Of a stretch of DNA of 64,000 bases, positions 50,483-58,855 are shown one piece after another. The first letter of the stretch is position 1. Every line of letters begins with the position of its first letter. The notes below the pieces were generated by a model that saw only the letters and a program-made list of their open reading frames with translations, made no database searches and was not told the DNA's origin. A program made the position numbers and the translations under genes. The DNA is taken from contig CAADGB010000279.1 of NCBI GenBank assembly GCA_900696455.1, forward strand, positions 1 to 64,000, in the 5' to 3' direction. Source of the stretch: an uncultured delta proteobacterium. GTDB taxonomy: Bacteria > Myxococcota_A > Polyangia > Haliangiales > Haliangiaceae.

Positions 50483-51961
50483 ATGTCCGAGCCCGACCGG
50501 CCCCGCGCGGTGATCGCCGCCGTGCAGCTCCCCGACGTCGACGACGGCGCCTTCGCCTCGTCGATCGCCGAGCTGCGCCGGCTCGCGACCACCCTCGGCC
50601 TCGAGGTCATCGGCACCGTGACCCAGCGCCGGGCGCGGCTGGCCGCCGGCAAGGTGCTCGGCGACGGCAAGCTGGTCGAGCTGGCGCGATGGACCGGCGG
50701 CACCGGCGAGGTCCCGGCGTACCAGAAGCCGGGGCGGCGGAAGGGCGAGCCGCGGACCGGGTCCGGGTCCGAGGCCGAGGCCGAGGCCGAGGCCGAGGCC
50801 GAGGCCGAGACCGAGTCCGGCTCCGAGTCCGAGTCCGAGTCCGGCTCCGAGTCCGAGTCCGAGTCCGAGTCCGGGTCCGAGTCCGAGTCCGGGGCCGGGG
50901 CCGATCCCGGCGCTCCGCCGCGTGATCCCGCCCGCCTCGCCACCATCGTCCTCGTCGACCACGATCTGTCGCCGACCCAGGCCCGCAACCTGGAGAAGGC
51001 CACCGGGGCCGACGTCCACGACCGCACCCAGGTCATCCTCGGCATCTTCCACCGCCACGCCCGCACCCGCGAGGCTCGGCTCCAGGTCGAGATCGCGCGC
51101 CTCGCCTACGAGGCGCCGCGGCTGCGCGAGGGCGGCGGCGGCGGCGACCGCGTGCGCGGCGGCGTCGGCGGCAAGGGCGCCGGCGAGAGCGCGCTCGAGC
51201 TCGACCGCCGGCGGATCCGCGATCGCATCGCCGAGCTGCGCCGCGAGCTCGCCGCGATCGAGGCGGGCGGCAAGACCCGGCGCCAGCGCCGCGGCGACGC
51301 CCGGACCATCGCCGTGGTCGGCTACACCAACGCCGGCAAGAGCTCGCTCATGCGCGCGCTCACCGGCAGCGAGGTCTACGTCGCCGACAAGCTGTTCGCG
51401 ACCCTCGACACCACCGTGCGCGTGCTCGACGGGCGGGTCAGGCCGCCCCTCCTCCTGTCGGACACCGTCGGCTTCATCAAGAAGCTGCCCCACGATCTGG
51501 TCGCGTCGTTCCGGTCGACGCTCGAGGAGGCCGCCGTGGCCGACCTGCTCCTGCAGGTGGTCGACGCCGCCGACCCCGCGTTCCGCGATCACATGGCGGT
51601 CACCCGCGGGGTGCTGGGCGAGGTCGGCGCCGACGCCCCGATGCTGCTGGTGCTCAACAAGGCCGATCGCCTGGACCCCGCTGCCCGCGCCGAGCTCGCC
51701 CTGGCGTTCCCCGACGCCGTGCTCATGTCGGCCAAGGACGCCGGCGACGTCGCCGCGCTCCGCGAGCGCCTGATCGAGCACTTCGCCGGCGCCGCGGTCA
51801 CCGCCGAGCTGGTGGTGCCGTGGGCCCGTCACAAGCTCATCCACGAGCTCCACACCCGCTGCCGCGTCCTCGACGAGCACCACGACGAGCACGGCACCCG
51901 CGTCACGGTCCGCGCCCCGGCCACGATCATCGACGAGCTGCGCGCGGCGCTGACCACCTGA
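50483..51961 (+). CDS. hflX: GTPase HflX with acidic repeat insert
   Basis: A 492-residue HflX. The N-domain (AVIAAVQLPD, VTQRRARLAAGKVLGDGKLVELA) is interrupted at 93-136 by a Glu/Ser/Ala/Gly repeat. It then continues with VLVDHDLSPTQARNLEKATG, VHDRTQVILGIFHRHARTRE and LQVEIARLAYEAPRL, all family hallmarks. The GTPase motifs are G1 GYTNAGKSS (280-288), G3 DTVGFIKKLPH (327-337) and G4 NKAD (392-395). HflX splits stalled ribosomes under stress. A Gly-rich loop GEGGGGGD-like segment is typical. The acidic insert is unusual and is encoded by a hexamer array. Confidence 0.93.
   Translation: MSEPDRPRAVIAAVQLPDVDDGAFASSIAELRRLATTLGLEVIGTVTQRRARLAAGKVLGDGKLVELARWTGGTGEVPAYQKPGRRKGEPRTGSGSEAEAEAEAEAEAETESGSESESESGSESESESESGSESESGAGADPGAPPRDPARLATIVLVDHDLSPTQARNLEKATGADVHDRTQVILGIFHRHARTREARLQVEIARLAYEAPRLREGGGGGDRVRGGVGGKGAGESALELDRRRIRDRIAELRRELAAIEAGGKTRRQRRGDARTIAVVGYTNAGKSSLMRALTGSEVYVADKLFATLDTTVRVLDGRVRPPLLLSDTVGFIKKLPHDLVASFRSTLEEAAVADLLLQVVDAADPAFRDHMAVTRGVLGEVGADAPMLLVLNKADRLDPAARAELALAFPDAVLMSAKDAGDVAALRERLIEHFAGAAVTAELVVPWARHKLIHELHTRCRVLDEHHDEHGTRVTVRAPATIIDELRAALTT
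50759..50902 (+). repeat. Hexamer array inside hflX, reverse orientation
   Basis: About 24 units of GAGGCC, GAGTCC, GGCTCC and GGGTCC type, the complement of the TCGGNY unit of the other arrays. They are read in frame as Glu-Ala, Glu-Ser and Gly-Ser repeats. Positions 93-136 of the protein. Confidence 0.88.
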
Positions 51962-52009
51962 GCCCTCCCCGAGGTTGCGCGAGCTGCCCCGGTCGCGCAT
52001 ACCCGAGGC

Positions 52010-53224
52010 ATGCGCGTCATCGGCCCGGTCGCCGTCGTCGTCGGGATCGGGCTGGCGCTGGGCGCGGTGGCCGCCGACGCTGGCGCGGCGCCGCTCGTGC
52101 CCGAGCGCGTGGTCATCGTCGGGCGCGCCGCCGCCGGCGCGCCGTGGACCGACCGGCCGACCGAGGCTCGTCTCGGCGACGACGCCGAGCTGGCGGTGGT
52201 GGTGATCGGGCGCGAGGGCCGGCGCCGGGTGGTCGTCGCCGACGCCGAGCTCGCCCCGCTGTGGCTGGGCGGGCGCGCCGTGCGCGGCGGCGAGCGCCGC
52301 GACCTGGCGGCGCTGGGCCCGGTGCGCGTGCAGTGGTCGACGGTCGAGCCTCACGGCTTCCGGCCGGGCCCGGCGGCCAACGGCGCGACCAGCGCGTTCT
52401 ACGCCAACGTCTCCACCGAGGCCCGCGACTTCGGCCGCTGGCTCGGCTACGATCGCATCGCCTACTTCGAGCGGGTGCTGGCGCCGTGGTCGGACGCGGC
52501 GGAGGCGCGCCGCGTCGCCGCCCGGGTCGTCGCCCACGAGGCCGGCGCGATGCCGGCGCCGCTCGCCGGCCTGGGCACGGTCCGCTACACGGCCGAGGTC
52601 GAGGTCGGCGGCGCGCGCCTGGCGACGCCCGGCGCCGAGGCGACCGATCCCTACGGGCTCACCGCGCGCGTCCACCGGGTCTCGATCCGCAGCGGCGACG
52701 ACTTCGTGGGCTGGCTCGCCGCGTACCTGCTCGTGCCCGAGGTCTTCGGCTCGGCCGGCGGCGGCCGGAACCACCAGACCGAGCGCTTCACCGGCGCCGA
52801 CTGCGCCGACGTCCTGGTCGGCGCGCTCCGCCGCAGCGGCCGCGCCGACGTGCCCTACACCAACGTCGCCGGGCTGCCGCGGTTCGCGACCGCGGTCGCG
52901 TCGGCGACCGCGCTCGACGACGACGGCCGGCCGGCCGCGCCCATCACCGGCGTCCGCCGCGGCGACCTGATCCGCATCGACTACGGCGGTGCGCTCGCCG
53001 GTCACACGCCGCGCGCCTGGGACCACGTCGCCGCGCTGTGGGAGGACCGCAGCGATCCCGACGGTCCGCACCGCGGCGGGCCCGACGGCATGCTCGACGG
53101 CTTCGACCTCGTCATACACATGGGCCACCCGCGCCTGGTCGTCGAGCCGCTGGCACGGCAGAGCCCGGCGACCGTGGACGTCCTGCGCTGGAGGCCGCGC
53201 CCGGGCGTCAGAAGCGGCCGGTGA
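52010..53224 (+). CDS. Exported protein, possible papain-like/NlpC-type fold
   Basis: A 404-residue protein with a signal peptide (VAVVVGIGLALGAVAADAGAA). A beta-rich N-terminal half precedes a domain with NHQTERFTGADCADVLVGAL and, 110 residues on, RAWDHVAALWED. The Cys and His could form the catalytic pair of an NlpC/P60-like or transglutaminase-like enzyme. The match is loose and I do not recognise the family. Its 3' end overlaps the convergent gene at 53208 by 17 bases. Confidence 0.6.
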   Translation: MRVIGPVAVVVGIGLALGAVAADAGAAPLVPERVVIVGRAAAGAPWTDRPTEARLGDDAELAVVVIGREGRRRVVVADAELAPLWLGGRAVRGGERRDLAALGPVRVQWSTVEPHGFRPGPAANGATSAFYANVSTEARDFGRWLGYDRIAYFERVLAPWSDAAEARRVAARVVAHEAGAMPAPLAGLGTVRYTAEVEVGGARLATPGAEATDPYGLTARVHRVSIRSGDDFVGWLAAYLLVPEVFGSAGGGRNHQTERFTGADCADVLVGALRRSGRADVPYTNVAGLPRFATAVASATALDDDGRPAAPITGVRRGDLIRIDYGGALAGHTPRAWDHVAALWEDRSDPDGPHRGGPDGMLDGFDLVIHMGHPRLVVEPLARQSPATVDVLRWRPRPGVRSGR

Positions 53225-53855
53225 TCACGCCGCCGCCGGGGCCCACGGCGAGGCCGGCGTGGCGGTGGATGCGCACCCGGGGCACGGCCCGGGTCATCAG
53301 CCAGATCGAGCCCGCGGTGACCACCGCGCCGACGCCTCCGGTGATGAGGCCGGCGGTGCACATGCCGTCGCGGTCGGTGGCGCAGCCGACGGCGGTGAGC
53401 ACGATCCCGGTGACCACCGCGGTGCCGCCGAGCGCGGTGAAGGTGACGCCGGTGGCGTAGGCGCCGTTGTGGAGGGGCTTGGCGGCCACCGTCACCGGCT
53501 GCTCGCCGAGCATGCCGACCTCGACCCGCACCGGGCGGCGCTCGCGCGTCCGCATCGACACCCAGCGCCCGCGCGGCACGCCCAGCGAGCACGGCGTCAC
53601 GCACACCGGCTGGCGATCGATCAGCACCTCCCACTGCAGCGCGCCGGTCGACACGAACTCCGCGGTCGGCGGCGGCGGTCCGTAGGCCACCGGTGGTGCC
53701 GGCGCGGTCGCGCCAGGCGCGGCCGCGGGATCACCCGGCGGCTCGGCCCCGGGATCGATCCCCTGGTCGCCCATCGGCTCCGCCGCCGGTTGCGCCATCG
53801 CCGGCGCGCTCGACAGCAACGCGGCGCACACCCAGAACGCAGACTTTCGGCTCAT
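53208..53855 (-). CDS. Exported protein with PEGA-like domain
   Basis: A 215-residue protein with a signal peptide (FWVCAALLSSAPAMAQ) and a Pro/Ala-rich linker. A short domain, WEVLIDRQPVCVTPCSLGVPRGRW, resembles PEGA domains (VxVDGxxxGxTPxxxxVxxG), here with two Cys. Two hydrophobic stretches follow (GVTFTALGGTAVVTGIVLT; LITGGVGAVVTAGSIWLM) and the protein ends in GRF. It is probably anchored in the envelope. Function unknown. Confidence 0.68.
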   Translation of the reverse strand: MSRKSAFWVCAALLSSAPAMAQPAAEPMGDQGIDPGAEPPGDPAAAPGATAPAPPVAYGPPPPTAEFVSTGALQWEVLIDRQPVCVTPCSLGVPRGRWVSMRTRERRPVRVEVGMLGEQPVTVAAKPLHNGAYATGVTFTALGGTAVVTGIVLTAVGCATDRDGMCTAGLITGGVGAVVTAGSIWLMTRAVPRVRIHRHAGLAVGPGGGVITGRF

Positions 53856-53915
53856 CGGAACGTCCCTCGATCGATCGACGACGGCTCGCCGATCATCGCA
53901 CGGCCGGGGCAGATC

Positions 53916-53931
53916 GCACCAGGGTTGGTGC
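53916..53931. promoter_or_regulatory. Inverted repeat upstream of the DUF1592 operon
   Basis: GCACCA-GGGT-TGGTGC, a perfect 6-bp inverted repeat with a four-base spacer. It lies in the 205-base gap between the divergent genes starting at 53855 and 54061, about 130 bases before the operon. It may be an operator for a dimeric regulator. No clear -35/-10 pair was found nearby. Confidence 0.3.
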
Positions 53932-54060
53932 CTGCGGCCCTCGACGCGTCAGCGTGTCACATGCTCCCGGGGCAGCTCGGCGCCCCAAGCATCGAGGATC
54001 ACGAGGTCGGCGGTCCGGCCTGCGACTTGCGAGCGTTGACCGCAAGCCATGGAGGTCGCT

Positions 54061-55659
54061 GTGCCGCAACGACGCACACGCTCGCTCACGTCCGCACGTG
54101 CCGCGCTGGTCGCCGCGCTGGGTCTGACCCTTGCCGGTTGCTGGGGCACGATCGCCGATCCCGGCAACACCGGCGGCGAGTGCGGGCTCGTCCCGCTGCC
54201 GGCGCCGCGGCGCCTGTCGCACACCGAGTATCGCAACACGGTCCGCGATCTCTTCCCCACCATCACGCTGCCGTCGGTCGAGCTGGTCCCCGATCCCACG
54301 CCCCGCGGCTTCGACAACGACGCCGAGGCGCTGCAGCCGTCGGCGCTCCTGGTCAACCAGTACAACGTCGCCGCCGCCCGCATCGCCGAGCGCGTGCGCC
54401 AGCGCCGCGCCGACGTCATCGACTGCGCCGCCGCCGACAGCGCCTGCGGCGCCGCCTTCATCGCCGCGTACGCGCCCCGCGCCTACCGGCGGCCGCTGGC
54501 GGCCTCCGAGCAGGCGACGCTGCAGCAGGTCTTCGACGGCTACCTGGCCGCCGCCGGCTTCGACGTCGCCCTCGAGCTGACGACCCAGGTCATCCTCCAG
54601 TCGCCGGCCTTCCTCTACAAGGTCGAGACCGTGGGCCCCGATCGCCAGCCCAGCCCCTACGACGTCGCGTCGCGCCTGTCGTACCTGCTGTGGTCGACGA
54701 TGCCCGACGACGAGCTGTTCGCGGCGGCGGCCTCGTCGTCCCTGGCGACGCCGGCGCAGGTCGAGGCCCAGGTCGATCGCATGCTCGCCGATCCCCGCGC
54801 CCTCGACGGCTTCATGGTCTTCGCCTCGCAGTGGCTCGATCTCGCCCGCCTCGACCGGGTCAGCAAGCTGCCCGCCGACGGCCTGACCGGCAGCGTCCGC
54901 GACGCCCTGCGCGAGGAGGCGCGCCGCTTCCTGGCCGAGATCATCTTCGCCCGCGGCGGCACGATCGACGACCTCCTGACCTCGCCGCGCGCCTTCATCA
55001 GCGCCGAGACCGCGGCCTTCTACGGGCTGCCGGCGCCCGCCGCCGGGACCTGGGCCGAGGTCGAGCTGCCGGCCGAGCGCAAGGGCTTCCTGATGCAGGC
55101 CCAGTTCCTGGCCAGCCACGGCCACCCCAACAACCCATCGCCGGTGCTGCGCGGCCTGTTCGTGCTCGGCGACCTGATGTGCGTCGAGCTCGGCAGCCCG
55201 CCGGCCGGCGTCGACATGTCGATCCCCGAGGGCGATCCGCAGATGGGGCCGACCACCAACCGCCAGAACTACGATCGGGTGACCGGCGCCGACCTGTGCC
55301 AGACCTGCCACTCGATCATCAACCCCATCGGCTTCACCTTCGAGCGCTTCGACACCATGGGCCGGGTGCGCAGCGACGACAACGGTCTGCCCATCGACAC
55401 CAGCGGCACCGTCGCCGGCGCCACCGTGGCCGACGCCCACGCCCTGGTCGAGGTCCGGGCCGCCAGCCCGCAGGTCGAGAGCTGCGTGACCCGCAAGTAC
55501 ATGCTGTACGCGCTGGCCGGCACCGACGCCACCGACGATCGCTGCCTGACCCGCGACGTCGCCGACGGCTTCGCCGCCAGCGGCGGCAGCCTGGTCGGGC
55601 TGATGCGCTCGATCGCGGTCCACCCTCGCTTCAACGGCATCGTCGCGGAGGCCAACTGA
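54061..55659 (+). CDS. DUF1592/DUF1588/DUF1585 lipoprotein (PSD1-type)
   Basis: A 532-residue lipoprotein (signal ending LTLAGC). GTG 54061 is preferred over the upstream ATG 54049 because that ATG overlaps a GGAGG ribosome site spaced five bases from the GTG. Motifs of the family appear in order: RRLSHTEYRNTVRDLF, APRAYRRPL, VILQSPAFLYKVE, ASRLSYLLWSTMPDDELF, FASQWLDL, GFLMQAQFL, SPVLRGLFVLGDL and DLCQTCHSIINPIGFTFERFD. The single CQTCH could bind haem c. These proteins pair with DUF1552 partners; their role is not established. Confidence 0.87.
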   Translation: MPQRRTRSLTSARAALVAALGLTLAGCWGTIADPGNTGGECGLVPLPAPRRLSHTEYRNTVRDLFPTITLPSVELVPDPTPRGFDNDAEALQPSALLVNQYNVAAARIAERVRQRRADVIDCAAADSACGAAFIAAYAPRAYRRPLAASEQATLQQVFDGYLAAAGFDVALELTTQVILQSPAFLYKVETVGPDRQPSPYDVASRLSYLLWSTMPDDELFAAAASSSLATPAQVEAQVDRMLADPRALDGFMVFASQWLDLARLDRVSKLPADGLTGSVRDALREEARRFLAEIIFARGGTIDDLLTSPRAFISAETAAFYGLPAPAAGTWAEVELPAERKGFLMQAQFLASHGHPNNPSPVLRGLFVLGDLMCVELGSPPAGVDMSIPEGDPQMGPTTNRQNYDRVTGADLCQTCHSIINPIGFTFERFDTMGRVRSDDNGLPIDTSGTVAGATVADAHALVEVRAASPQVESCVTRKYMLYALAGTDATDDRCLTRDVADGFAASGGSLVGLMRSIAVHPRFNGIVAEAN

Positions 55660-55660
55660 C

Positions 55661-57139
55661 ATGCGCATCCCCCGCTTCACGCCCTCGCGTCGTCGCTTCC
55701 TGCAGGCCGCCGGCCTCGGCGCCGGCGGGCTGTTCCTGCCGTCGCTCCTGCGCGGCAAGCGCGCCAAGGCTGGCGTCGGCGCCCCGCCGATGCGCCTCAT
55801 CATCTGCTACCACCACCACGGCGTGCCGCATGCGACCTGGGACATGCACCAGGGCCGGACGCCCGGCACGCGCTGGGAGTACGCGCTCACCGGCCTGGCC
55901 GAGAACGAGTTCTCGCCCTGCCTGCGGCCGCTCCACCGCCACCGCAACAAGCTCACCGTCGTCGACGGGCTGTCGCTGGCCACCGCGATCGCCGATCCGC
56001 ACGGCGACGGCCACGCCAAGGGCTGGGTCAGCTCGCTGACCGGCGGCATCGCCCGCGAGACGATCGAGGGCATCAAGAGCAACGCCGCCCGGCCGTCGGT
56101 CGACCAGCTCATCGCCCGCGCCCTGCGCGAGCAGGATCCGACGCTCACCGACATGGTCAGCCTCGAGACCGGCATCTACGAGTACAACTTCCACGCCGCC
56201 CTGTTCGCCGAGCTCCAGCCCGGGCAGCCGGTGCAGCGGGTGCCCCACGAGGAGCAGCCGCGCGCCCTGTTCAACCGCCTCTTCCCCAACGGCGACGGCT
56301 CGACGCCGCCCGATCCGCGGATGGTGGCCCAGCCCGACGTCCTGGCCTCGGTGGCCGGCATGTACGACGCCATGGCCAGCCGGCTGTCGACCGAGGACCG
56401 GCGCAAGCTCGAGACCCACCGCGACCTGCTGAGCGACGTGGAGGCCCGCCTGCGCCGCCTGGGCGGCCTCACCTGCGGCGCGCCGCCCATCAGCGACTAC
56501 TACTGGGGCCAGGTCCCGCACACCCAGCGCTACGACGAGCACTGCGCCAGCTTCTGGTCGCTGATGGCGGTGGCCCTGTCGTGCGGGATCTCGCGGGTCG
56601 CGACGATGCAGTTCGGGCCGCTGTTCGTCGAGCAGATCGGCGGCGACGGCGATCTGCACCAGGACTACGCCCACCCCTCGTCCCCCGATCAGCTCAACGA
56701 TCCGCTGCACCCCAACGCGGTGCAGATGATGACCAACTACACCGCCCGCTACGCCCGCTACATCGCCGACCTCGCCGACCTGCTCGACGGCATCCCCGAG
56801 GGCAACGGCACGATGCTCGACCACACGATCATCCTGTGGACCAGCGAGCTGGCCCACGGCGGCCACGGTCACGACGGCTGGCCGGCGGTGATCATCGGCG
56901 GCGGCCAGCGCTTCCGCACCGGGCGCTGGCTGCACTACGAGCACGACACGCTGACCACGACCACCGCGAGCTGGGTCAACGAGAACAACACGATCGGCCT
57001 GCCCCACAACCACCTCCTGGTCTCGATCGCGCAGGCCATGGGCGTCGACACCGACACCGTCGGCGATCCGAGCGTGCGGCCCAAGAAGGCGAGCGCGCCG
57101 GCGATCGATCTGCGCGGCCCGCTGCCGGGGCTGGTGTGA
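55661..57139 (+). CDS. DUF1552 protein, Tat-exported
   Basis: A 492-residue protein, one base after the DUF1592 stop, with GGAGG nine bases upstream. It starts with a twin-arginine signal (SRRRFLQAAGLGAGGLFLPSLL, residues 9-30). The DUF1552 body follows: RLIICYHHHGVPH near the start, PSVDQLIA, TEDRRKLETHRDLLSDVEARL, ASFWSLMAVALSCGISRVATMQF and ILWTSELAHGGHGHDGWPAVIIGG. The latter resembles the sulfatase/alkaline-phosphatase-like fold of the related DUF1501 group. Probably periplasmic. Function unknown, coupled to its DUF1592 neighbour. Confidence 0.88.
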   Translation: MRIPRFTPSRRRFLQAAGLGAGGLFLPSLLRGKRAKAGVGAPPMRLIICYHHHGVPHATWDMHQGRTPGTRWEYALTGLAENEFSPCLRPLHRHRNKLTVVDGLSLATAIADPHGDGHAKGWVSSLTGGIARETIEGIKSNAARPSVDQLIARALREQDPTLTDMVSLETGIYEYNFHAALFAELQPGQPVQRVPHEEQPRALFNRLFPNGDGSTPPDPRMVAQPDVLASVAGMYDAMASRLSTEDRRKLETHRDLLSDVEARLRRLGGLTCGAPPISDYYWGQVPHTQRYDEHCASFWSLMAVALSCGISRVATMQFGPLFVEQIGGDGDLHQDYAHPSSPDQLNDPLHPNAVQMMTNYTARYARYIADLADLLDGIPEGNGTMLDHTIILWTSELAHGGHGHDGWPAVIIGGGQRFRTGRWLHYEHDTLTTTTASWVNENNTIGLPHNHLLVSIAQAMGVDTDTVGDPSVRPKKASAPAIDLRGPLPGLV

Positions 57140-57567
57140 ACGGCCCGGCGTTGCGTCGTCCCCCGGTCGTCCTCGCCGCGCTGGTCGGCGCCCTCGCGCT
57201 CGCCGCCGGGTGCGCCGGCGAGCTCGATCGCCCCGAGCGGTTCGCCGACTGCCCGCCGGGGTACGTCGAGCAGCTCTTCCAGCAGAGCTGCGCCGGCGAC
57301 TGCCACGCCGGGGCCGAGCCCGAGGCCGGCCTCGATCTGGTGTCGCCGGGCGCCGGCGCGCGGCTGCTGGGCGCGGTCTCGGTGCAGGAGGACTGCACCG
57401 GGCTGGTCATGATCGATCCCGCCGGCGGGCCTCACCTGCTCCTGCAGAAGCTCGCCGATCAGCCGCCGTGCGGCTCGCGCATGCCGTTCGGCGAGCCCGA
57501 GCTCGATCCGGCCGACGTCGAGTGCGTGCGGCGCTGGATCGACGAGGTGGCGGGAGGCGGCCCGTGA
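57136..57567 (+). CDS. Small lipoprotein with cytochrome-like CX3CH motif
   Basis: GTG 57136 overlaps the previous stop (GTGA). The 143-residue product has a lipoprotein signal ending LAAGC. The mature part includes FQQSCAGDCHAGAEPEAGLDL, ADQPPCGSRMPFGEPEL and CVRRWIDEV. The overall layout is that of the small c-type cytochromes accompanying DUF1592 proteins (CHxx...CGxxMP...WI). The haem site here would be CX3CH instead of CX2CH, so haem binding is doubtful. Confidence 0.76.
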   Translation: MNGPALRRPPVVLAALVGALALAAGCAGELDRPERFADCPPGYVEQLFQQSCAGDCHAGAEPEAGLDLVSPGAGARLLGAVSVQEDCTGLVMIDPAGGPHLLLQKLADQPPCGSRMPFGEPELDPADVECVRRWIDEVAGGGP

Positions 57568-58844
57568 CGGCGGGGGTGACGCGCCGGGCGCCTCGGGCGG
57601 TCCGCGCCCGGGCCCGGCTCGCGCTCGCGGTCGCGCTCGGCCTGGTGATGGCGGTGGCGCTGGCGCGGCCGGCGGCCGCCGAGCGCCCGCAGGTCGTGAT
57701 CGAGGGCGACGACGCCGCGGTGGTCCGCGAGGTCGCGAAGGCGCTGGCGCGCAAGGTCGAGCGCACCGACGATCGCGAGGTGGCGGTCGCCTTCATCGCG
57801 ATCGCGGTGACGCCCACCGGCAAGGCGGCGCGCAAGGCGAAGCGCCTGACCGCGACCGTCACCGTCCTCCAGGCGACCGACGGCGCCGAGCTAGGGCGCA
57901 TGGTCGTGACCGAGCGGCGCGCGCGTCTGGCCCGCGCCGTGGGCAAGGCGGCCTGGCCGCGCCTGGGCAAGGCGATCACCGCCGCCGCGCCGCGCGCGCC
58001 GACGCCGGCCCCGGCGGTCGTGGTCGCGCCGCCGCCGACCCCGCCACCGACGGACGAGCTCGATCGCGCGCCGGCGGGCGGGGGCCGGGAGGCCGGCGAG
58101 GGCGTCGCCGGCGTGGGCGCGACCGCCACCGTGCGCGGCGCGGGCCGCGCGCGCTTCGCCATCTCCGTCGACGAGCGGCCGTTCTGGCGGCGCCTGCGGT
58201 GGAACGACGATCTCGATCAGGTGCTGCGGCGCTACGATCTCGCCGCCAACGCCGTCGGCGTGACCTTCACCGCCCGGCCCCTGGCCGGGGCCCCCGGCGC
58301 CTTCGTCGCCCTCGGCGGCGAGCTCGCGGTCGGCGTCAACGGCTCGCGGACCTCCGACGGCACCGAGTACCCGACGGCGGCCTCGGAGTGGACGGCGGCG
58401 CTGGGCTACGCCCTGACGATCCGCCGGGGCGAGGTCGCGGCCGCGGTCGCCTACGGCGAGCAGCGCTTCGCGATCGACGACGAGATGGCGAGCGGCGGCG
58501 AGCTGGTGCCCGACGTCACCTACCGCTTCGCCCGCGGCGGCGTCGACGGTCGGGTGCCGCTGGACCCGCGCTGGACGCTGGTGGTGCGCGGCGGCTGGCG
58601 CCACCTCCTGGGCACCGGCGATCTGGGCGGCGACGCCTGGTTCCCGCGGCTGACGGGCGCCGGGCTCGACGGCTCGCTCGGCGCCCAGGTCCGCCTCACC
58701 CGCTGGCTCGGCGCCTACGCCCGGGCCGAGGTCCGCCACTACTTCTTCGCCATGAACCCCGAGCCCGGCGACGCGGTGATCGCCGGCGGTGCCGTCGACA
58801 CCTTCCTCGGCGGCGCGATCGGCCTCGCGGTCAGCGTCCCGTAG
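57564..58844 (+). CDS. Exported protein with C-terminal outer-membrane barrel
   Basis: GTG 57564 overlaps the preceding stop and has GGAGG seven bases upstream. The 426-residue product has a signal sequence (LALAVALGLVMAVALARPAAA). An alpha/beta N-terminal part (VVIEGDDAAVVREVAKALARK) and a Pro-rich linker precede a C-terminal barrel-like half with alternating strands (WTLVVRGGWRHLLG; LGAYARAEVRHYFFAMNP). It is the last gene of the DUF1592 operon. Function unknown. Confidence 0.72.
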   Translation: MTAGVTRRAPRAVRARARLALAVALGLVMAVALARPAAAERPQVVIEGDDAAVVREVAKALARKVERTDDREVAVAFIAIAVTPTGKAARKAKRLTATVTVLQATDGAELGRMVVTERRARLARAVGKAAWPRLGKAITAAAPRAPTPAPAVVVAPPPTPPPTDELDRAPAGGGREAGEGVAGVGATATVRGAGRARFAISVDERPFWRRLRWNDDLDQVLRRYDLAANAVGVTFTARPLAGAPGAFVALGGELAVGVNGSRTSDGTEYPTAASEWTAALGYALTIRRGEVAAAVAYGEQRFAIDDEMASGGELVPDVTYRFARGGVDGRVPLDPRWTLVVRGGWRHLLGTGDLGGDAWFPRLTGAGLDGSLGAQVRLTRWLGAYARAEVRHYFFAMNPEPGDAVIAGGAVDTFLGGAIGLAVSVP

Positions 58845-58855
58845 CGGCGGCGCGG

